The notes beneath the pieces are model-generated. The model was not told the DNA's origin. It searched no databases and saw nothing but the letters and a program-made list of their open reading frames with translations. Position numbers and translations under genes: made by a program. A stretch of 64,000 bases of DNA from Trogon surrucura (lineage: Eukaryota > Chordata > Aves > Trogoniformes > Trogonidae): the NCBI GenBank assembly GCA_020746105.1, contig CM036617.1, forward strand, positions 202,761,971 to 202,825,970, in the 5' to 3' direction. This document shows, piece after piece, positions 1-11,915 of this stretch (its first letter is position 1; the number at the start of each line of letters is the position of its first letter).

Positions 1-3000
1 ACTGTGGGAATTACAACATAGGAAGGAAAATGCTATTGAAAGACAGCCTTGCGAGGTACAAGCATAAGATTTGCCCCAGCAGTGACATCCATTCATTAGG
101 CTTAGCTGTAACTCTCCTCTACACACAATGATTAACTCTGTTCATAAAATGTTTAACATTGCTAGACTCAAAAGCTGCAAGAACATGTAAAAAATTACTA
201 TTTTGAATAAATTTGCCTAAGAAAAAAATGGTATTTCAAAACTTTCATTTTAAAGTGAATCAGTTTTTCATTTTGCATCCCAGAAATAGTAATAAGATAT
301 GCTATATATCCTATTAATTCTGATATTTATTACTTAAATAATTGGCATCACTTGTTAGTAAGAACTGACTGGGATTTCTTATTTTCAGTGTCACAGTGTT
401 ATCTGTTTGTGCTGTTGTGAAACTATATAATACAGAAAAATAAAAACTTGAGTTTTTATAGTTAACCCATTGACCTCTGGGATTCTAAAAGCCTAACTTA
501 GGACTTAGGATTTCGCTAGTCAAGGACTTTTTTTTTTTTTTTTTTGAAAAACAGGCATTTTGAAGTGGCAATACATTTTTTTTCAGTGCATACTGTGACT
601 ATGTACACATATCTTGGTTATGTTATTAAGGTTTCTTCAGTTAGAATACATAAATCACGACAAATGCTCTAAAAATGTATAGCCTGATAACCTTTGAGAA
701 AAAAAAAATTGCTTTTATAATGTAAATGAAACTTTTTTTGGAAGGACATATGTGTCTTCATTGACGATGGAGAAGATTAAAAGCAACTAGTTTCCAAAGT
801 CATAAAATCAACTGCAAAGTGCCTTATATAGAGGAATGAATCTGGATGTCACTATTTTTAAAATATATTTTAAAAAATGCATTGCTTGTTTTTACTGTTA
901 TTTGTTTGTGTTTATTTTTTGCAGAAAAAAACTGTATGCTACACAACTTTTAAAGATGTTTTTATCTTTCTGGAAAAAAATATTTCAAACTAAGTTATTA
1001 ACAGGAAAACAGCTGTTTTTCTAATTAGTACATTTGATGCTTAGCTTCTTTTCATTACAGTACAGACAGTGGGCACTTTGATCTATATGTTCTAATAAGT
1101 GTTAAATAGCATTAGCTCCTAATAATTTAAAAACAAGATAATCACAAAATAAAATGTATACCTAAAAATTGATTTGATCATTACATCCTAGTATAATACA
1201 TCAGTGGGAATGAAGCACATTATAATTGTTACTGATATGCCATTAAACAATGTCATAAGAGTAATGAAAATGATAAATAATGCAATAAAATTAAAAAGTT
1301 TATTTGGGTTTCCAAAATTAAAAGCATTTAAATGCTTTGATGTCAAAAAAGAATTGAATATTTCAAGTTTTAACAAACAGAATTTGTTATTGTTCTGTTT
1401 ACATCTGGGTCAGGAGAGTTTGAAATTATTGCTGAATCTTCTCCCCTTCCTTTTAAGAAGTCTACACCAGCACATCACCTGACTAAAATGTAGGAGTGAG
1501 AATTCATTTTTTTACAATATAGGAACTGTCAAATGTTTAAACTTACTCTGATAATGTGTTCTTAATTAACCTGTGGTACTGGTACTTGCTATTCATGCAG
1601 ACTTTCAAAATGCAGCACAGCTATATCAATAGTTAATAGAAGACCTTTTTACCATAGTTCTCCATTTAAAGGTGTACTCCTGTTAATATTTGATTACAGT
1701 AGTGTTCTTCCATAAATAGTAGAGTATCTGCATAGTCCACCAATAAGCTGTGTTCCCAAGAATTTTCATTCAGAATCTGGCATTATGGTAAGTGAGATCT
1801 TTGGGCTGACTCCAGATGGAAAAAAAAACCCACAAAAATTATCAATATTTGCTAGAGGTCATCTTTCTCAAAGATGGACCAGGCACCCATGGCCAAGCAC
1901 ATATAAACTGCAACTGAGCACTTTGCCATCAAAATTAACAAGCAGGGTGACTTGAAAATGATCCCATCAGTCCTAGAAATGACGCTCACTTATGAGATAC
2001 ACAGTTGTCTGATAGGCCAAAACCACACAAACACCATTAACATCTGGTAAAACAAGGGTATGGATGATGATCAAACATAATTCAGATCTGTATTAATGTC
2101 AAGGGAGAGATAAATACATTTTGATTTAAGGCCTCCTATATAGTTTGATCTGAAATTAGTGCCAAATTTCATCAAAAGCTGTCAACTGCCATTTGCTGTT
2201 CTTATTTGAGACATTCATGTACTTAAATATAAGTATACATTTTTGGTTTTTTTCTGCAATCCTGCACATTCTCCTGAGATCATTACAACTGGCTTATTTC
2301 CCAGATATCTCTATAAAGGATATTCTGCTCATAGAAAATACAAGGTATAGTGTCCTAAAGTGAAAAGTGTGGCAGAACAATTCTCTCTGGCAAGTTTGTG
2401 AGTTAGGGGAAAGAAGTGTTCCCGTCTTAAGAGAAGAAAGATGAAATGAACTCTTGGCTAAGTCCTTAAGGCTTACAAGATGACAAATAATTAAAATAAA
2501 TGCTCCTTGGTCCTTTTGCTAAATAAATGTAATTATTCACTTGTTGATTAAATTTCTGCTATTTAATATCTATAACAAATACTTTGATTTATGACTGATC
2601 AACTGTATGAACGAAGACTGTATATCTCACAAATCAATTCCTATTGAAAATAAGGCATATGGTGCATTGTAATATAAAAAAAACCCTCAGCTAATGGCCC
2701 AACTTTACCTTGAACATCATTCACATCTATCACCTATAAACTGAAAAGAGAGTTATTCACTGTGATTCTGAAGAGAGAATAAGACATCCACTTCTGTAAC
2801 ACTTTAAATCATAGAAAAAATAACGGGACTAAGGAGTTATTTTAGGTGCCATATCTGGAAGCAGTATGGCTGTTAGCATGGCAGAGTTATTAAGTTTTAT
2901 TACATCAGAGAAGCACTTAGCTGAATTGTGTGAGTCTGCAGGTTGTGGTTAGTACTTCTTCCATGGATGTCTAACAGTGCAATGTCAACCTGTTCACAGA

Positions 3001-6000
3001 TTCAGGTCTATTTTTAATCAGATGATGTGTAAAATCTACTAAAGTCAGGTTTTTTCTTCCTTTTTCTTTTTTTTTAAAGGATCCCTTCAGAAGAACATTC
3101 TCTGTGCTAGGTTGAAGTATCACATTCTCCTTCTTCCTTGCAATGTTCGTGGCTCTACGGTGGTACATCTAAACAAGAATGGTTTAGTGTTTGTTCTCCC
3201 TTACCTTAACTCTAGGCTAAAGACAAAGGTTTCAATTCCTACACTGAAAACAGAAAAGAACATGAGCTTTTTGACTCCTCAGTAACTATTTTTAACTAGG
3301 TTTAACCACTAAGTCTAAGGGTTCAATTCATCATCCCCAGTACACCATATGCAGATGCCTCAGTGTACTGAATGCTGATGGTCTTGAACAGACTCCAATG
3401 ATCATGGATGCCTGCCTGATTTTCTTCACCAGGAACTGCAGATCCTAGTAGCAAAGCAGGGTGGCAGCTGTAGACACCACCTCACACAGGAATAAATTGC
3501 AGCAGATCAGCCACTTCCTTGGAGAAAAGCAATCTTCTACAATCTTCTGCCTTACATGTACTATGTGACAAAAGTCTGCACAGGGTGAAATAGAGCAGAA
3601 TACCTGACTTCTGATAAATTGACTCAGTAGAAGTTTAGACAGCCCAAAACCCCAGAGGTTCTCAGAACTATTAGTTCCCAGGCAGTTACCCTGCAAAACG
3701 ACATTCGGACTCCAGGAAACCTCCTGAGGGACTGGATTCTGTCTTTGACTTTGAGTCCTCTGTGGTATTGTTACAAAAAGGTGGCTGGTGCATTCTTCTG
3801 CTCTGTTTTTTTGAGGAAATTACTTTTGGATTCAGTGCTTTGTGCAGAAGCCCAGAGTACCAATATGAGCTGGATCAGCCTCAGTTCAGACTTAAGCGAG
3901 GGAATAGGCACTTAGTGGATATCAAACACACTCAGTTACAGGACAGGCACTAAATTGCCCAGTTTTGCCACAGTAGGCACACCTCTGGGTGTGTGCAGAA
4001 GTAAAATGACACACCTGTAAGAAACTTTACTGGGAAAAATATGCTGTTTATAAAATGGCAAGGACCAAAGATACTAGGCAGGATATTTGTTGAACATAGT
4101 CTTGGATTTAAACCTCATCAATAAAACAGAAACAGCATATACAGAAATATATTGCACTAGAGGATTCAAGCAAAGCATGGTTCCATTCCAGAAAGCCTAT
4201 TTCCCCGTGTGCTGCCTTTGATAATCTGTTTCCATTAAAATTTGTGCCTTAATCACTACACCAAATCTATTGAAAACCATTCTAAACATACATTCTTGAC
4301 CTCACTGTTAGAAAGCACTCACCTCTGTATTGACCTATACTCCTCAGGAATTATGGAAAGGAAGCCAGAGTGAATAAAGCTGAACTGGTTCTATCTCCCA
4401 CAGGCCTAAATTACTTTTGAAAATGATTCTGAACATTTTGAATGTTGTAGCATAACAGAATATTTACTCAGCAAACGTCACTCAGGTGCCTTCCAGTGTA
4501 ACTATGATAACTACAGCACCACAAGATTCAAGAGAAATGTCTGTCCCAGGAGCAAGGACAGCTGACAAGTTTTTCACGGGAAAAGGGAACAGATCTCTAC
4601 TCTGAACATCTCTTCACCCTGACCATTCACCACTCTCACTGTCCACATTGTCTTGAAGGATGGCTCCACAAAAGATGTTTTCTTCCAAGAGTGAATTCAG
4701 AATGAGACCTAGTTTTCATAATGAAGTTAACTTGATTTGGAATTGCTGAAGCACACACAGAGTGGAAATCAGCAAAGCCATTTTGCAGATGTTTTTCATA
4801 GCAAAGCTACACTGTAGGCATGCAGGGAGGACTGGAATGCCTTAGGTCAGACCTGCTCTCAAATTGCTCAACCAGATGCTCTCGATAAGCTCTCTAAGAT
4901 GCTCTGGAAACACTAAGATGGGACAAAAAAAATGACAGAAACTTTCATGAATGGGGGCACTCTCAGGATGGCATTTGTGACCCACTAATGTATAAGCTGT
5001 CTTATTGCTAGTATATTCCTGATACTTGTTAGATCTAATAATAATAATATATTTTCACAGCATTTGTCCCATTATCTGTAATAATTAAAAATGAGTAATT
5101 GAAAATATAAGAGAAAGTGACTGTAGAAAGACATGTTAGCAACTTCTCACAATAATTTTGTTTTGTGTTTTAAACCAAGTATATTTTAAAATTTTCCCAA
5201 TGTTTAGTTCTTTCTCTTGGATACAGTGTAGCACCTAAACCACCTTTTTTTGCAATGCCATTTTAAAACTGCTCAAGATAGCCCAGGACATGTGCTTCTC
5301 CTTTGACACCCACAGGCTGTCTCACCTCCTGGCTGCAAACACAAGGAGACATAAATGGATGCTTGTTATCACATCTTACCTGTAACCAAGGCACAAAAAT
5401 GGGTGGAAAGAGTGGATTCTCAGCTCCATCTCCTTCACCACCAACCGACAACAGGCTATACTACATACAAAAGAAGGAGAGTATTACTCTGTCCCATACA
5501 GCCGCTTGAAGATACTGTCTGTGGCGCATCCCAGGGACACAAGAAGGAACTCATATGTTGCACAGCGCCTCTTACAGCACCTTCCAGCTTCACACAGCTT
5601 CCCCTGTCACCGAGGCCTAACTCATACTATGACACAGTCAATCCTCAATTTATTTCTAAAGCTAATTTGGGACCTAGTATTGCCCACCAGTTTAATGCAC
5701 GTGAAGTGAATGAAAGATCCCCTCTCAACAGGACAAACAGGAGTTAACTGAGAGACAAACTGTGACCCTGAAAAGTGCTCTCACTCCAGCAACTGCATCC
5801 GCACACAAGAGCTTCATAGTCTTCTTTTTTGGTCCAAGGGAAGTAAATGGAAATCCTGTAACTCCTTATGAAAAATTAAATGTAGAAGTGAATGACGAGA
5901 CTGACCACTAAAACAAGTTTAAAAAATCTTAAAAAGGTAAAAAGACCAAACCTAAAACCTATTCTCCTGCTTTCAGAACCTTTCCTCCTAGTTTCAGAGT

Positions 6001-7054
6001 CACATTCATTCATTTATTTTCCTCTTGGAAAGAAGGAAGGTGAAATTTAAGGCACTTCTGCTGTGTGTGAGTAGCTATTAAGGGCAGCAGATGTACCAAA
6101 AATGTGTCTGTAGTTTTGAACAGCACTTCCTCCACAGCAAGACTGTTTTTAACATTCACGTTGTATAAAAAAAAAAACAAAAAACCCCATCTGAATCTGA
6201 TGAAATTTCATTTTGCTCACATATTTAATAAAAACTGAAAGTAAAAGCATTCCATATGAAGGTCTATGTTGCTAGGAGCTGTAGTCATGCTTATATCAGA
6301 AATAAAGGACAATAAATTATGATATACATATAAAAAAAGATGTCATACTGGCCTTGTTGCTTAATGATAAAGTACATGTACTACTTTGTAGAACATAATT
6401 TATTTTCTCCTCTGTAACTTTCACTTGCAAGCAATGTAGATCTTTGGCCAGCTTTTTTGAGGACAGGGAGACAGCCAGTAGAGCCTAAATATCTGTAAGC
6501 ACATGTAGAGTGCTTTTTGAGGGAATCCCTTTACAATATCCTGAAACACAATTCTCACGATTCCCACCTGGAGACTGAAAATTAAGTGGAATAAATAAGC
6601 AACAAAATCAGAGGTGGAATGGCAGGCTGTCCTTTGTTTCATAAAAGGTTTAAAAAGGATGTTGTCTGGAGGTGAAATCTTCCTACACACGTCAAGTTAA
6701 AGCATGAGTGCCTTATCATATGGGATCTTCAAATGTATACTTAAAAACCTCCAACATGAACAACAGATAACTGCACAAATGGAGTATTAAGAAGTTATAA
6801 CATTCAATTCCACACATAAGTCCAGGGAATAAAGAATTCTTCTCAAATCTGGTGCTCAGCAGAATGACAAGTCCTCAACTTAGTTCCTGATCTGTCATTC
6901 CTTCAGCCCTTTTGCCTCACTGCAGTGTCTGCTGGTCACAAAATGGTACTGGAGGTGGAGGATGCAGATCGTCTGCATCACTCATCAGAGTGCTGTTATG
7001 TGGCATGTACAGGACAAACAGGCGTTCAGGACCAGTCAGCATGGGATTCTGAGA
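1..7054. other. AT-rich non-coding stretch, no gene recognised
   Basis: Frequent stops in all frames. The few reading frames over 60 codons overlap each other and match no family I know. There is an 18-base T run at 528-545. The part at 5,260-5,800 is less AT-rich and holds several overlapping frames on both strands, the longest 130 codons, but it has no recognisable domain. No CR1 tail, LTR or tRNA was found. Confidence 0.6.
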
Positions 7055-8249
7055 GGCAGATCCCCTTCTATGACAAGGAGGCACACTTAGTGGATGAGGG
7101 AAAGGCTGTGGATGGTGTCTATCTGGACTTTAGTAAATTCTTTGACACTGTTTCCCACAACATTCTCCTGAAGAAACTGTCTTCTCCTGGCTTGGATGGT
7201 TGTACTCTTCACTGGGTGAAAAACTCGCTGGATGACCAGGTCCAAGGAGTCGTGGTGAGTAGAGTTAAAACCAATTGGTGGCAGGTAACAAGTAGTGTTC
7301 CCCAAGGCTCAGTACTGGGACCAGTTCTGTTTAATATCTCTATCAATGATCTGGACAAGCAGATCAAGAGCACCCTCAGTAAGTTTTCAGATGACATGAA
7401 GGTGGACAGAAGTGTTGATCTGCTTGAGGGTAGGAAGGCTCTACAGAGGGATCTGGACAGGTTGGATAGCTGTGCCAAGGCCAGCTGTATGAGATTCAAC
7501 AAGATCAAGTGCCAGGTCCTGAATGTGCGTCACAACAACCCCAGGCAATGCTACAGGCTTGAGGATGAGTGGCTGGAAATCTGCCCAGCAGAGAAGAACC
7601 TGCGGGTGTTGGTCGACAGCCAGCTGAATACAAGCCAGCAGTGTGCCCTGGTGGCCAAGAAGCCAGAAGAATACTGGCCTGTATCAAAAATATTGTGTCC
7701 AGCAGGGAAGTGCTTGTCCCCCTGGACTCAGCACTCACGAGGCCACACCTTGAATCCTGTTTTCAGTTTCGGGCCTCTCACAACAAGAAAGACATTGAGA
7801 TGCTGGACTGTGTCCAAAGAAGGGCAGTGCAGCTGGTGACAGGTCTGGAGAACAAGTCTTACGATGAGCAGCTGAGGGAATTGGGGTCGTTTAGTCTGGA
7901 GAAAAAGAGGTTGAGTGGAGACCTAATCACTCTCTACCTGAAAGGAGGTTGTAGCGAAGTGATACTCCTTCCCTTCTCTCAAGTAACAAGTGATAGGACA
8001 AAGGAAATGGCCTCAAGTTGCACCAGGAGAGATTTAGACTGGATATTAGGAAAACTTTATTCACAGAAGGGATTGCCAAGCTTTGGAGCAGGCTGCCCAG
8101 GGAGTTACTTACATCACCATCCTTGGAGGTACTTAAAAGACATGTACATGAAGTGCTCAGGGACATGGACTTGGCAGTGTTAGGTTTACGGTTGGACTCA
8201 ATGATCTTAGAGCTCTTTTCTAACCTAAATGCTTCTATGATTCTATGAT
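7055..8249 (+). mobile_element. 5'-truncated, frameshifted CR1 LINE (RT to 3' tail)
   Basis: Remnant of CR1 ORF2, the protein that copies the element's RNA into DNA at a nicked target. The first frame (codons from about 7,060 to 7,690) reads through RT motifs: [16 protein letters not shown], then VPQGSVLGP near 7,300, then FSDD (usually FADD) near 7,385. Homology then moves to a second frame ([11 protein letters not shown] ... LRELGSFSLEKKRL) and to a third frame (RLPRELLTSPSLEVLKRH), so at least two frameshifts are present. The endonuclease half is missing, as expected from 5' truncation during insertion. The 3' end is the CR1 tail TTCTATGATTCTATGAT at 8,233-8,249. The left edge is approximate; sequence before about 7,055 does not resemble CR1. 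Not functional. Confidence 0.9.
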
Positions 8250-10237
8250 CTCTTCTGATCAAAGAAATAGCTATGGCCAAACTTCCTCACACCAAATAAC
8301 ATAAATCAGCGACACTTCCAGTTACAGGCAGAAATACATGAGATGCTAAGAAAGCATCCAGGGAAGACATGGCAGTCCACTGAATTTTGTATCAGTGGTG
8401 AGTTGCATTATGTGCTTAGTAGTAGTGTCTGAAGCTTGTTGATCCTGACTTTGTCATTCAAAATGATAAAAAAGAGATAATCTAAAATAAGCATCCTCAC
8501 AAATCTAAGCATTAGCATACAGTAAATTCTCTTCTGTACATCAGTTGATTTCATCTCTCTTCATTCTTTCTGTTTTATGCTTTGTCACACAAGTGGAATA
8601 GTGAGATAAATCAACCATTTACTTGCTTTATTGCATAAATCTCACAGCAATAAAATGGAATTGATCACGTAAAGAAGTTTAAGATGGGTTTCAGTGAATC
8701 CTTGAGATGCTGTAAATTAATCATGCAAGCTGATATTATATTTCCTCATAGGAAATATATTTTAATACATCTTTTTATAACATTTTCCTCCTTTAACATA
8801 TTTATAAATGTTGCTACTATTTTTATTTTTTTCTAGGATGATTAAACCATTCTTTTTCTCTAGTGTCATGTGTTGAAAAACAAATCAAGAAAATCTCTTC
8901 ATTACTTAGAAAAATATTCAACAAAATCATTGGGAAATTGAAAGAAAAAGGTATGATTATATCTTCAGGAACAATTAATATATTCCGAACCTTTGTTTAA
9001 ATCAAAATAAATGGCACTGCAAGAGGATCAATAAAAACGGAAAGCCATACTATATGTAGCAAGTAATGCTATCCTAAGATAAGTTTCAAAGCAATGAAAA
9101 TTGAGCTAGTCAATTTGTCCTTTGCATCTAATTGTTACAGTCCATAATATAGTATTTTAAACCATTAAAAATGTGTTTCATTAATTTCAGTGCTGCTTGA
9201 TTTATAATACTAGAGGGTATAGCCTAAATTCCCATTGGGAAAGTACAGACTAATGATTTTATATCCACAGATGTAATTAAAAACAGGATTGCTATCATGA
9301 GTAGTTGCTGTATGAATATTGTTTGTACAAGCTTTTCTTCACTGTCATGCCTTTCTTTTGCAGAGGCCTGAATTGCAAAAATGCTGTCTCTGCTTTCTCT
9401 TGAGATTCTCTACTAAATTTGTTCAGTATCTACTGATTTGTGCAGGTCATGGCAATTCTGTTCTAAGATAGTTATCGCTCTCCAAAAAACTGGAAGCAAA
9501 GCATGAACATTTGTGTACTGGCACCCACAATGGAAGTTAGTAGAGATCTAAGTTAAACTATGACAATGAAGATGAAAATGCCTTTCCTATCTCCACTCTT
9601 AAACAACTTACCAAACCTCAGTTATTATGGAAATATAGAATTAAAACATCTGAAACCAGTGACAGGAAACGTAATACCCATTCCTTTAACAATCCGCCAG
9701 TATGTGATGTTTTTAGTTTTCTCTAAGATGTTATTTCCCGAGTGACAACTATCACAGTCCTGTGGTTTCTAGCAATCCTTACAAAAATATCAGGTATACT
9801 TTTGTAATTATTATTACTTTCCTTTCTGGTAAACAGCTGGTTGATGAATCCAGGTTGAAACACTTTGCTGTCAGATAATCAAAGCCATCATGAGGCTAAG
9901 TCATGATAATGTGCTTTATGTGAATGGAAATTGCTCATTTATTTTATTTTATTTTTTTTTACATGGAACAAGGCCAGTAAACTTTGCTTCCGATTCAGCG
10001 TACAAACCCAGGGCTACTTGTGATACAGCTAGGGTGAAATCTAAACCAGTTTTATGAAACAAATTTGTAACAGCATGAAAAATATCGTAGAACTTTGCTA
10101 CACGGGCTAAATGTTCACAATAGTACACAAATAGTAGGATTTGCATGGGATCCTGTAACAAAAACTTTTTTTTATGTTCACTGTTTTGAAAAGAAATACA
10201 ATCAGATTAATGGCATGGTGAATGTTTTTGGCAGTAT
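8250..10237. other. AT-rich non-coding stretch
   Basis: No gene, repeat tail or RNA recognised. Short A/T runs only, for example a T-rich tract near 9,939-9,960. Confidence 0.55.
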
Positions 10238-10242
10238 TTTGC
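10238..10242. repeat. Left target-site duplication of the LTR (TTTGC)
   Basis: TTTGC directly precedes the LTR's first TG and recurs at 11,036-11,040 directly after its last CA. Five-base duplications are typical of ERVL/class III-type integrases, but class assignment from length alone is weak. Confidence 0.75.
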
Positions 10243-10598
10243 TGTGATATTTTAGGTTAAGGGTTTCAGACTTGCTGAACGCAGGGGTTCGCTTATCTGT
10301 TGTGCAGACCCAGAGAACGGAGGAAAACAAGGCCTACACAGTGAGAACCAGCCGAAGGAGGGAGTCTTGTGACGACAGGACGGCCCTGTTTTGGCTAAGG
10401 AGCAAGGCCGCATGGAAGACTAACAATGTGAACCATCCTGCACATAGATAAGTTTTTGCAAAATAAAATCCTGAAGGCCACGGGGCCCAGAGTGGAAATT
10501 TTTACCCTAATATCCCTATATGACTATAGTCACCCACTCTTTGCTCAAATCATGCTGAATGCCACCCCGGGGTGGGGGGCAGGGGGTGTGAAAAATAG

Positions 10599-10605
10599 TA
10601 TATAA
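10599..10605 (+). promoter_or_regulatory. TATA box of the solo LTR
   Basis: TATATAA followed by GG, about 355 bp into the LTR and about 245 bp before its poly(A) signal, the usual relative layout. Transcription would start near 10,630 if it is used. Confidence 0.6.
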
Positions 10606-10845
10606 GGAGCATAGAGGGTATGTGTCGTTGGGAGGAGAAGACCCCAGAAGAGGAAGAGGCGGTCGACGGGCTGTGCTCCTTCTCCTTCACCCAAGACAGG
10701 GACGCCTTCTTGGTAAGAATTGCGCTTCCACCTTTTGGTGTGTAATACCCGAGATAGTATTTTGCTAGCATTAGTATCGTATATTAGCGCTATTGCAGAG
10801 AGTGAATTTATCAACGGCAACTCCGAATCTTGTATCTGTCGCTTC

Positions 10846-10851
10846 AATAAA
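10846..10851 (+). terminator. Poly(A) signal of the solo LTR
   Basis: AATAAA in the context CTTCAATAAATCACTT, downstream of the TATA box, marks the expected R/U5 side of the LTR. Confidence 0.6.
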
Positions 10852-10883
10852 TCACTTATTGTTAGTTACCTTGCAAATTGTCT

Positions 10884-10978
10884 CAGTGCAAGTCCTTAAA
10901 CGGGGCTCTGAAAATTCAGTGCAAGCCCTTAGTGGGGCTCTGAAAACTCAGTGCAAGTCCCTAACGGGGCTCTGAAAC
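10884..10978 (+). repeat. Three tandem ~32-bp units in the LTR 3' part
   Basis: Units begin at 10,884, 10,917 and 10,949, each opening with CAGTGCAAG and ending with GGGGCTCTGAAAA or GGGGCTCTGAAAC. Lengths are 33, 32 and about 30 bp with a few substitutions. A partial fourth start (GCAAGTGCTTAG) follows. They lie after AATAAA, inside the LTR's U5-like part. Confidence 0.9.
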
Positions 10979-11035
10979 AAGCAAGTGCTTAGCTGAGGTA
11001 CGTGCCTCTCACAGCCACATACCTTTCACGCGACA

Positions 11036-11040
11036 TTTGC
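11036..11040. repeat. Right target-site duplication of the LTR (TTTGC)
   Basis: Perfect copy of the 5 bases at 10,238-10,242, immediately after the terminal CA of the LTR. Confidence 0.75.
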
Positions 11041-11084
11041 CTTGTTAACATAATTTGAAGGGGCTGACACTTTATCATCGTTAA

Positions 11085-11915
11085 ATGAAAGAGAGGATGA
11101 CAGGCTTCAGAAATGGGCCAGTGCAAACTGCATGAGCTTCAACAAGTCAAAATGCAAGGTCCTTCATCTGGGTTGGGCCAATCGCAGGCAGAAATACAAA
11201 CTGAGCGCAGAGTGAGAGTAGCCCTGAAGAGAAGGACTTGGGGATGTCGACAGATGAGAAGCTCAACGTGAGCCAGCAGTGCGCTCATGCAGCCCAGAAG
11301 GCCAACCGCATCCTGGGGTGCATCAAAAGGAATACGGCCAACAGATCAAGAGAGGTGATTTTCCCCCATTACTCTGCTCCTGTGAGACCCCACCACAAAT
11401 ACTGCGTTGAGTTCTGGTGTCCCCACCATAAGAGGGACATAGATCTGTTGGAGCATGTTCAGAGGAAGGCCACAAAGGTGATCCAGGAGCTGGAGCACCT
11501 TCTGCTATGAGGATAGGCTGCAGGAGCTGGGATTGTTCAGTTTGGAGAAGACTCCAGTGAGACCTTGTAACTGCCTTCCAACACCTGAAGGGAACCTACA
11601 GGAAGGTTGGGGAGGGGCTTTTTACAAGAGTGTCCAGTGACAGGACAAGGGGTAAACTGAAGGAGAACAGGTTTAGATAGGATCTTAGGAGGAAATTCTT
11701 CAGTACGAGGGTGGCAAGACTCTGGAATAAATTGCCCAGAGAGGTTGTGAATATCTCCTCCCTGGAGGTGTTCAAGGCCAGGTTGGATGAGGCCTTGAGC
11801 ATCTGGTCTAGTTGAGAGGCGCACCTGCCCATGGTGGGAGACTGGATTAGATGATCTCTAAGGTCCCTTCCAACCTAAGGCATTCCATGATTCTATGACT
11901 CTATGATACTATGAT
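11085..11915 (+). mobile_element. 5'-truncated CR1 LINE, C-terminal ORF2 and 3' end
   Basis: Homology opens just after the RT catalytic core. The frame from 11,093 reads EDDRLQKWASANCMSFNKSK and on to HLG, then stops at LSAE*. A second frame from 11,238 continues with [20 protein letters not shown] through to [21 protein letters not shown], and a third covers the rest. The 3' end is a degraded run of the CR1 octamer (ATTCCATG, ATTCTATG, ACTCTATG, ATACTATG) to about 11,915. Several stops and shifts make it inactive. The 3' edge of the solo LTR lies only about 50 bp upstream. Confidence 0.88.

Larger units (their letters stand above)
10243..11035 (+). mobile_element. Solo long terminal repeat of an endogenous retrovirus
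   Basis: A 793-bp block starts TGTGATATTT and ends CACGCGACA (TG...CA ends) between perfect 5-bp direct repeats TTTGC. Its order is that of an LTR: a U3-like part with a G-rich patch (10,569-10,590), a TATA box at 10,599, a splice-donor-like GGTAAGAA at 10,712, a poly(A) signal AATAAA at 10,846, then a U5-like part with three tandem units of about 32 bp. No gag, pol or env frame and no second LTR flank it, so it is best explained as a solo LTR left by recombination between two LTRs. GC content is clearly above the flanks. I cannot name the family; the 5-bp duplication leans to an ERVL/ERV3-like group. It may still act as a promoter or poly(A) site. Confidence 0.85.

Noticed and set aside
5303-5747. 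Cluster of overlapping ORFs, longest 130 codons
   Set aside because: Frames overlap each other and the opposite strand, with no family resemblance. The region is only less AT-rich, which lengthens chance ORFs.
6925-7054. Upstream part of the 304-codon ORF as genuine CR1 protein
   Set aside because: Residues before about [12 protein letters not shown] do not resemble CR1; the ATG at 6,925 is a chance in-frame start in flanking sequence.
10545-10847. 100-codon minus-strand ORF in the LTR
   Set aside because: It lies wholly inside a GC-richer solo LTR, opposite the LTR's own signals, with no retroviral or host domain.
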